Below are positions 57,475 through 64,000 of a stretch of DNA of 64,000 nt, piece after piece. Position 1 is the stretch's first letter, and every line of letters starts with the position of its first letter. The stretch spans positions 456,345-520,344 of the forward strand of contig NW_024468518.1 of assembly GCF_001632365.1 (NCBI RefSeq), written 5' to 3'. This DNA is from Laetiporus sulphureus 93-53 (taxonomy: Eukaryota > Basidiomycota > Agaricomycetes > Polyporales > Laetiporaceae). Under the pieces are notes generated by a model. That model made no database searches. It was not told the origin of the DNA and saw only the letters and a program-made list of their open reading frames with translations. Position numbers and translations under genes: made by a program.

Positions 57475-60400
57475 ATGACGAAAACATACATTATGAACGG
57501 TCTCGTTGAGAAGGTACGGTTCAACACTGCGATCGCAGACAATCAATACTGACCTTCGCGCAGATGCAGTCCTCTGATCAGGACTTTCGGTAAGTGGACG
57601 ACTCGACCGACCACTTTTCCGGCCATTTTGAAGACGTCAATTTAGGTACATGGGTCTCAATGACCTACTGGTTGCTATCAAAGAGGATCCAACCACGTTC
57701 CTGGGTGATGAGCCAACTGAGACGAAAGTCCTGCGGCAGGTCCTCCAGCTTGTCGAGGATAAGATATCTGAGGTCAAAAATCAGGCTGTCAAGTGGTATG
57801 CACATCATGAATCTACGGCATGCTGTCACAACTGATGGACGCGTAGTCTCGGGCAGCTCATCAAAATCATTCGAGAGTCACAGATGGAGTTTGTAGTCGA
57901 TAGGCTCATTGACTTCTCCTCAGGAAAGGACGATGAGCTCAGAGATATCTCAAGCTTAGGTGCGTTTACCTGCCTCCAATTGATATCTCAACGTTGACAT
58001 GCTTCTCAGCCTTGAAGACTATAACATCGGAACTGCCACCTGAAGGCAAGATAGCCGCGAAGGCATGCGAGAAGCTCGCACCCAAGCTCTTGACGCAACT
58101 CGCCAGTGTAAGTTCTGCCTGCTCTGGCTTGAATCGCTTGATCATCATCTTCTACAGTCAGACACGCCACCCGATACCCTCCTGGAGACGCTTTCGATCC
58201 TCTCTATCCTTATCACCCGTTTCCCTGCATACCTCGCAAGCCCTGACCTCAAGCCGCAGCCATTATCTGTTCTCACACCAATGCTATCTCATCCGCGCCC
58301 TGCAGTGCGCAAACGTGCAATCACGACGCTTGCACAATTTCTCCCAACCACTCAGGCCGAGCAGTTTACTGAGCTGCTGAACGCAAATATCCTGCCTGGA
58401 CTGACACCGAAAGCGAGTCTTGAAGACCAGCGGACGACGGTGCAGCTTGTGGCGGCAGTCGCGCGCCACACACCGCACCAAATCGGACCGGTTTTGGGTG
58501 AGATCATTCCAGGGATTATCAAGGCCGTGGAACGCGATGATGAGGAGTTGCAGGAGAGTTGTTTGCAGGTATGCAGATGAGTGAACGTCAATGTCTTAGC
58601 CTTCATGTTCCTGTTCTAGGCACTTGAAGCGCTTGTCCTGCGGTGTCCTACTGAGGTCACACCGTTCCTGCCACAAATCATTCAAGTAGGCAATCATTTC
58701 ATCAAGTATGATCCTGTAAGTATATCTATATTAGTTTATGTGCGCCATTTGACACATCCCAGAACTATGCTGGTGACGTTGAGGATGAGGACGAGGAGAT
58801 GGCGAACGACGACGATGATGACGATGCAGAACTCGATGAAGAGTGCGTAACGACATCCAGTAATATCACATACTTCCTAACTTCGCCTTGTGCAGATATT
58901 CTGACGATGAGGACACGTCCTACAAGATCAGGCGATCTGCCACGAAGCTCCTTGCCGCGGTCATTGGCACGCGTCCAGAGTTACTTGCGACCTTATACAA
59001 GGAGGTATCCCCGATACTTATATTCCGCTTCGGAGACCGCGAAGAGACTGTCCGGGTGGAGGTTTGGACCACATATGCATCTTTGCTCAAGCAGACAGGT
59101 GTATACGGCGAGGTCGTGCAGACGAAAGAGATGGTCGGCGGGAAGCGCAAACGCGACGAGGAGGTCGAGGTTGAGGGGACTCCTAAGAATCTTCTGAAAG
59201 CACAGGTTCCGACATTGGCGAAGGCATTGATCAACCAGCTGAAGTCGCAGAAGATGTCGGCGATCACTCAGCAGGCGGGCTTCTCCTTGCTACACACGCT
59301 GCTGACTGTCCTTCCAGGCTGTCTGGCTAATTTTGCTCCGCAAATCATTGCGACAAGCAAAACCGTGCTGACGCAGTCTCACAAGACGAGCGCGTCTGCT
59401 CTGCACATCACTTGCATGTCATTCGTCGCGCTCTTTTTCTCTACTCATTCCCCGTCAGTATATGTGGACTCGCTGGATGGCATCCTGCCGATATTACTGA
59501 AATCACTGGGTGAGAAGCACCCGCGGATTGCCTCTGAGGCGTTCCGGGTATTTTCTGCGCTGTTGAATGCGATGCAGCCCGTTAAAGGCGCAACCTGGGT
59601 GGACACGGTCTACAACGAAGCAGTGCAGCGGCTCAGTAACCACGACACGGATGCTGAGGTGAGGGCCTCTGCGGAGGTTTGTATCGGCGATCTGTGGGTG
59701 TGCGCGACGGACGTCATGAAGACGAAGAGTAGGAGAGAATGGGAGGCAATGTGCAGAACGACGGGCCGGACGGACGGCGCTGTACAGGTTGTGACGCGTG
59801 TGGCTAGGGAAGTGGATATTGACGATGATTGGGTGAATGGGTGCTTGCGGTGGCTGCTCGGTCTGCTGAGGAAAAGTGGACGCTCGGGTAAGGCCGACAT
59901 GTTTGTGTGCTTGGATGCTCTTTTGAGAAGGTATGTCATTACCGGTGTTAAGTGCCGTTAACCATAACGCTCACTCAGCAACAGATATCAAGCCGGCGTG
60001 CCCGCCGATCTTCCTCCAAGCCTCCTCCCTTCACTCAAGAGCTATATCACGACGTCAGACATCCAGCTCATGTCACAGGCGCTTTCGATCGTCGCGCTGT
60101 TGCTCGAGCTGTCGCCCAAGATCACATTCCCTGAAGTCGAGGCGGAGCTGCTCAAGGATATGTACGACATCGCTCACTCGCCGCTTGTAGCGGGCGCCGC
60201 GTTCGACTCTATCCTTGCGTTCTTCGCCGCGCTCGTCGAGGCTGATATGCAGGTCGCGACGCATGTCGTGCCTAATCTAGTGACATCGATCGAGAAAGAG
60301 TCGAAGTCGGATGCATCGCAGTCGAATGTGGCTAGGTGCATCGGGCAGGTCGTCAGGAGTCAGCGGGCTGTTGCTGCCGGTACCATTGTAGAGTTTTCGA

Positions 60401-61973
60401 AGCATCTCAAGGCGCGTTATACATTGTTGTCCATGAATGGGTGGAAGTTGAGATCGATACTATAGGCATCTGCGAAAGCGAAGCCTTCGCAAGTCGTACT
60501 GAGCCTGCTCGTAATGGGGGAGATTGGACGTTTCGTGTACGTTGCTCATGACCATTTGCTGCACGGCTTCTTGACCTTGAATCCCGACCAGTGACATGTC
60601 ATTGCAAGAGAATATCTTTTCTCAGGTCATCGAGCGCTTCTCCGCGGACCAGGAGGAGGTTCGTACTGCGGCTGCATTCGCGGCTGGTAGGTGCTTTTTC
60701 AACGACACTGCGAAACGGTGCTGATGATGTTCAGGTAACATTGCGGTCGGTAATCTGCACCACTTCCTTCCGGTCATCGTTAAGATGGTTCAGCACGATT
60801 CTGAGAAGCGACTCCTTTCGCTACATGCGTTGAAGGAGGTCCGTATGTTGTCTCTACTTCGCGGGCGGCACTCATTTTGTTCCTCACAGGTCGTTACACA
60901 CTGCTCACATGGGCAACTTGAAACAGTGGCCGATATGCTATGGGTTCCGTTATTTGAGAACTCCGACAACGCAGAAGAGACCACCCGCAACGTCGCGGCA
61001 GCATGTCTGGGCAAGCTCACGATCACACACCCATCCTTGTACCTTCCTCAGTTGCATGTGCGTCGAATCATCCGTGTCTTGATCGGATCGGGCACTAATA
61101 TTAATGATATAATCAGGAACGCATTAGTGACGAGAATCTGGCTGCACGAGCGACTGTCATTTCCGCAATACGCTACACGTTCGCGGAATCATCGAGCTCG
61201 TATGACGAGCAGTTGAACGGAGTCCTGATGGACTTTCTCGCGCTTATAGCTGATCCCGACTTGGTAAAGCGAGCGATTGCAGAGACTAGCTGTACAGTCA
61301 CTGACACATTGTGGGTTTCGCAGACCGTCCGTCGTCTAGCATTGTCGACGCTTAACCAGGCCGCTCGTCTCAAGCCTCACTTGATTCGCGATCAGCTGCA
61401 GATTATCTTGCCAAATCTCTACAAAGAGACGGTGGTCAATCCTGATCTCATTCGTACCGTTCAGATGGGTCCATGGACGCACAAGGTTGATGATGGTCTC
61501 GAGGCGCGTAAGACTGCGTATGAGACGTTGTACACTTTGGTCAGTATTGCTTGCATCCTACGCAGGGATTGTGCTCATTCATGTTGCAGCTTGACACCTG
61601 CTTGGCAAAACTCGATCTGCACGAATTCATTGGACGCGTGCTTGCCGGACTTGCAGACGACTCAGACGAGGTGAAGGTGATCTGCCACATGATGCTCTTC
61701 CGTCTGTCGCAGGTCGCGCCCACCGCCGTCGCGCAGCGTCTGGACGAGATTACGCCGTTGCTGGAGAAGAGCATGAAAGGTGCGACGGTGACAAAGGACA
61801 CCGTCAAGCAGGACATCGAGCGTGCGGCGGAGCTGCAGCGCAGCACGCTCAGGGCCGTGGCGGCGCTGAGCAGGATCAATCAGCCGGGCGCGAGTCTGAG
61901 GTTCGATGCATTTGTGGAGTCGATGAAGAAGGGCGAGTGGGGAACCGAGTTCAGAGAGCTTGTTGGCGCTTGA
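57475..61973 (+). CDS. CAND1: CAND1/TIP120, cullin exchange factor
   Basis: A HEAT-repeat solenoid that wraps unneddylated cullin-RING ligases and exchanges their substrate receptors. About 17 exons join to roughly 1,200 residues. The start reads MNGLVEKMQSSDQDFRYMGLNDLL, followed by repeated HEAT units such as EDKISEVKNQAVK, LSHPRPAVRKRAITTLAQFL, YKIRRSATKLLAAVIGTRPE (the conserved DTSYKIRRS segment after an acidic insert), ERFSADQEEVRTAAAFAAGN, DPDLTVRRLALSTLNQAA and KHLIRDQL-like C-terminal repeats. It ends in a TIP120-type segment with TVKQDIERAAELQRSTLRAV. The acidic insert NDDDDDDAELDEE is typical. One intron starts GC (60412-60465, GCGCGT); the others are GT-AG. The whole frame is intact. 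Confidence 0.95.
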
Positions 61974-62931
61974 GATATGATGGACTTCGCACACATGAAA
62001 ATTCACTTGTGTTGCTTTTTTTTTTTTTGATGCCCGCAGTATGCTCACAGGGAAGATCAATCATTCACAGTTGAACTGTCATTGGTTCTATAGATGTACT
62101 TGTGACCTAGCTCTTACCCTCGTATCCGCAATGCATTGTAAATCCGGATCCGGACCAAAGAGAGGTGGCTCTTAACATGCTGTGATTTTACATCGTGAGT
62201 AAGCGTCGATGGGCATGTGTCTCCCTAGATTTCGGCGGAAGTTCACCTGGTTTTACGTTTGATATTGACAGATTAATACCGTCGATGAAAAACAATTGCT
62301 GCAAATTGCAGTATGTATTGGCTCGCACATATGATTGCCATCAACTCGCAATGTATCTATGCTGGATACATCATCATTCAAGTAACATGAGTTGTGAGCA
62401 TGGTGGTTGGCTTCTGTGGGAAGTTTAAAAAGGAGACAGTGATGTATGGTGTCATGACGCACCAGTGAGCATAAGCGACTGCTTCACATGAAAAATTGCC
62501 AGGATTGTTGGCAGCTGGGGATGGAGCTGTATCAACAGGCCGAACGAATGCTCCCACAGGAATTGGTGCTGGAAGTATGGCCAGAAGAGGTAAAGCTGGC
62601 AAAACAAGGCCGTGGGGTGTGGGGCCAGTGAGGATTGGCGCATAGAATCCACCGAGTCGCAGTTCATGAGTTTGATCAAACACATGCATTGCTGCTATAT
62701 GGTGCATTTTCATGCTCTTCACTGTCGTTGCTAATTTCATATTTGGTGCAATAAAGCGAAGGTCGACCATTGTCAGATATGTGTACATTGCTGACGTATT
62801 ATGATGGACGTTATCACGGTAACACCGGACAAGAGATCAAAAAGACAAAAAGGGACAGTCACGTGAAACGTGCCGCCCTGATCCCCCTGATCCCAAAGGT
62901 ATCCCCCTGAACCCTATGTGGCGCAAGAGCC
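61974..62931. other. Intergenic region with unassigned frame
   Basis: This lies between the CAND1 3' end (a T10 run follows at about 62018-62028) and the LTR. A minus-strand frame of 136 codons (62378-62788) has a Pro/Leu-rich middle (TGPTPHGLVLPALPLL) but no family match by eye. It could be part of another mobile element. Confidence 0.4.
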
Positions 62932-63532
62932 TGTTGACTTACTGGTTGATGTGGCAGATGCAGGAAGGGGTGAGAGATATATGAAGGAGCTGGTGAGCTC
63001 AGTGAGTGCTACAGGTAGTAGACGAGGAGAAACAATCTGAGGTTTCGTCCCCTACATGGCTGGTCTTATATACACGTACAGCGGGCTATCTTACCTAAGC
63101 TACCTATCTACGGGTATAAGCAAATGGCCGTACATGAAACAATAGGATGTCTGGAAGTAGAACAATAAGTGGGAAGATCGATGGTTGCCGCAGTAATGCG
63201 TGTGCACATCGTGCCTATCCTGGTTTCCCTTTTGTTCTCCGGTGTGAACATCGTACCTATCTAGGCTTCTGGCTAAACTAATAAGAAGCGGAAGGCCGAT
63301 GCATAACAATAGTCCTTGTTCCCTTTGTTCCCAAATGGGTGCCTCTATTGTATCCTGGAATAGACAGGTCCGACCGTATCATCCACGGGTCTGGACCATA
63401 ACATGTGATGTGGACTATCACCTGATCTCTACGCGTCGCGTCTGTGGCTGAGTGGCGTGAGATATTGGTGAAGCACGTGATCTGTGGTGTGAGAAAAGTC
63501 ACGTGCGGACTTTGTGGCAAAAATCTGTGACA
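62932..63532 (-). repeat. 3' LTR of a Ty3/gypsy-type retrotransposon
   Basis: Read on the minus strand, a polypurine tract AAGAGGGGGGTAG (63533-63545) is followed by TGTCACAG, the expected LTR start. The LTR holds a TATATAAG promoter box (63065-63072). A likely end ...CAACA at 62932 gives short TGT...ACA inverted termini and a length of about 600 bp. The far end is less certain because the partner LTR is outside the window. Confidence 0.75.
63065..63072 (-). promoter_or_regulatory. LTR TATA box
   Basis: TATATAAG on the minus strand inside the LTR, placed to start transcription within the repeat (U3/R boundary). Confidence 0.55.
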
Positions 63533-63545
63533 CTACCCCCCTCTT
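63533..63545 (-). other. Polypurine tract of the retrotransposon
   Basis: The purine run AAGAGGGGGG-TAG immediately precedes the LTR on the coding strand of the element. This is the plus-strand primer position used by reverse transcriptase in LTR retroelements. Confidence 0.7.
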
Positions 63546-63550
63546 AAGGC

Positions 63551-64000
63551 TCATTGTCCCGAGGAGCCAAAACCTTTATTACCCCTTCTAGTTGCTCGCA
63601 ACGGTTGGTAGCTTCGGGAGGGAAGCCCTTCTGCATAATACTTGAAGATTATTTGGGCTATTCTATCTCCTGGCTTGACCGAAAATACGAAATCCATTGT
63701 GTTGATTAGTACGACCTTGAGTTCCCCAGTGTAATCCGGATCGATGACTCCTGCGCCCACGTCAATTCCTCATGCAGCCAGTCCGCTGCGTGGAGCTATT
63801 CGTGTATAGGTATGTTTGGGAGGGTCAATCGCGACTCCCATTCCTACCACAGCTCGTGAATGCGAGGGGATTTCATGCATTTCTGCTGCATAAATATCCC
63901 ATCCTGCTGCTTCATTTGAGGATTTTTTTAGTGATTTGGCAAGATCTGTCATCTTATGATATAGGAAGAACTCGTCTGGATGGTCGGACATATTGATTCG
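63551..64000 (-). mobile_element. Retrotransposon 3' coding end with dUTPase domain, interrupted by a stop
   Basis: Minus-strand frames carry the trimeric dUTPase motifs in order: AGWDIYAAE (motif 1), IAPRSGLA (motif 2), GVIDPDYTGELKVVL (motif 3), GDRIAQIIF (motif 4) and RGNKGFGSSG (motif 5) just before the stop at 63551. dUTPases hydrolyse dUTP to keep uracil out of DNA, and several fungal LTR elements carry one at the end of pol. A TGA at about 63767-63769, right after SGLAA, splits the domain between motifs 2 and 3. The upstream pol region lies beyond the window edge. Proximity to the polypurine tract and LTR ties it to the element. Confidence 0.85.

Noticed and set aside
62378..62788. A 136-codon minus-strand frame treated as a gene
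   Set aside because: No family resemblance, no start or promoter context, and it is next to an LTR. Kept only as an unassigned frame in the intergenic entry.
1..64000. CRISPR arrays, insertion sequences, rRNA or bacterial operon signals
   Set aside because: The window is clearly eukaryotic. The only tandem array is the 22-bp minisatellite without spacers, and no rRNA segment was seen.

Overview
This window is nuclear DNA from a filamentous basidiomycete, most likely an Agaricomycete of polypore type. The signs are dense short introns (mostly about 50-65 nt), eukaryotic housekeeping genes split into many exons, an Agaricomycete-expanded hypothetical family (C-terminus FAPLNGDVKPDN...GGWL), paralogous HNH_2 proteins typical of mushroom genomes, and a Ty3/gypsy-type element carrying a dUTPase. 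All exon structures were read by eye from reading frame, family conservation and GT/GC...AG sites; none is backed by transcripts.

Layout. 1-6.1 kb: the start of a Ser/Pro-rich gene leaving the left edge, then a Cyc8/Ssn6-type TPR co-repressor (minus). 6.1-13.1 kb: gene-poor, holding only a tiny SERF-family gene at 9 kb. 13.1-16.2 kb: mitochondrial ClpP (minus) and the nuclear-envelope protein Brl1/Brr6 (plus). 16.2-24.5 kb: a gene-poor, eroded stretch with one Agaricomycete-family gene, a dead P450 fragment and a dispersed coding repeat. 24.5-29.3 kb: a hypothetical gene, mitoribosomal mS35 (cut by a 367-base assembly gap beside a 22-bp minisatellite), a divergent CZIB/UPF0587 zinc protein and a second copy of the dispersed repeat. 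30-37 kb: a membrane-anchored pepsin-fold protein lacking catalytic motifs, an unknown helical protein, a small multi-TM protein and a CofD-like protein. 37-45 kb: a basic/acidic protein ending in a Trp run, chorismate synthase, an inverted pair of HNH genes, NAA38 and a Yippee protein. 45-62 kb: a compact housekeeping block with ABCF3/Gcn20, DNA topoisomerase II, mL38, tRNA-Ile(AAU) and CAND1. 62.9-64 kb: the 3' LTR and dUTPase end of an LTR retrotransposon.

The genes do not form one pathway. They are a typical syntenic mix of translation and mitoribosome (mS35, mL38, ABCF3, tRNA), protein turnover (ClpP, CAND1), chromatin (TOP2, Cyc8), nuclear envelope (Brl1) and metabolism (ARO2).

The most unusual signals concern splicing. 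Two internal microexons of 6 and 8 nt are needed to restore protein frames. Ten introns in otherwise ordinary genes start with GC rather than GT, about 8% of the roughly 120 I could place. The two inverted HNH paralogs have swapped which of their introns uses GC: intron 1 is GT in one copy and GC in the other, and intron 2 is the reverse.
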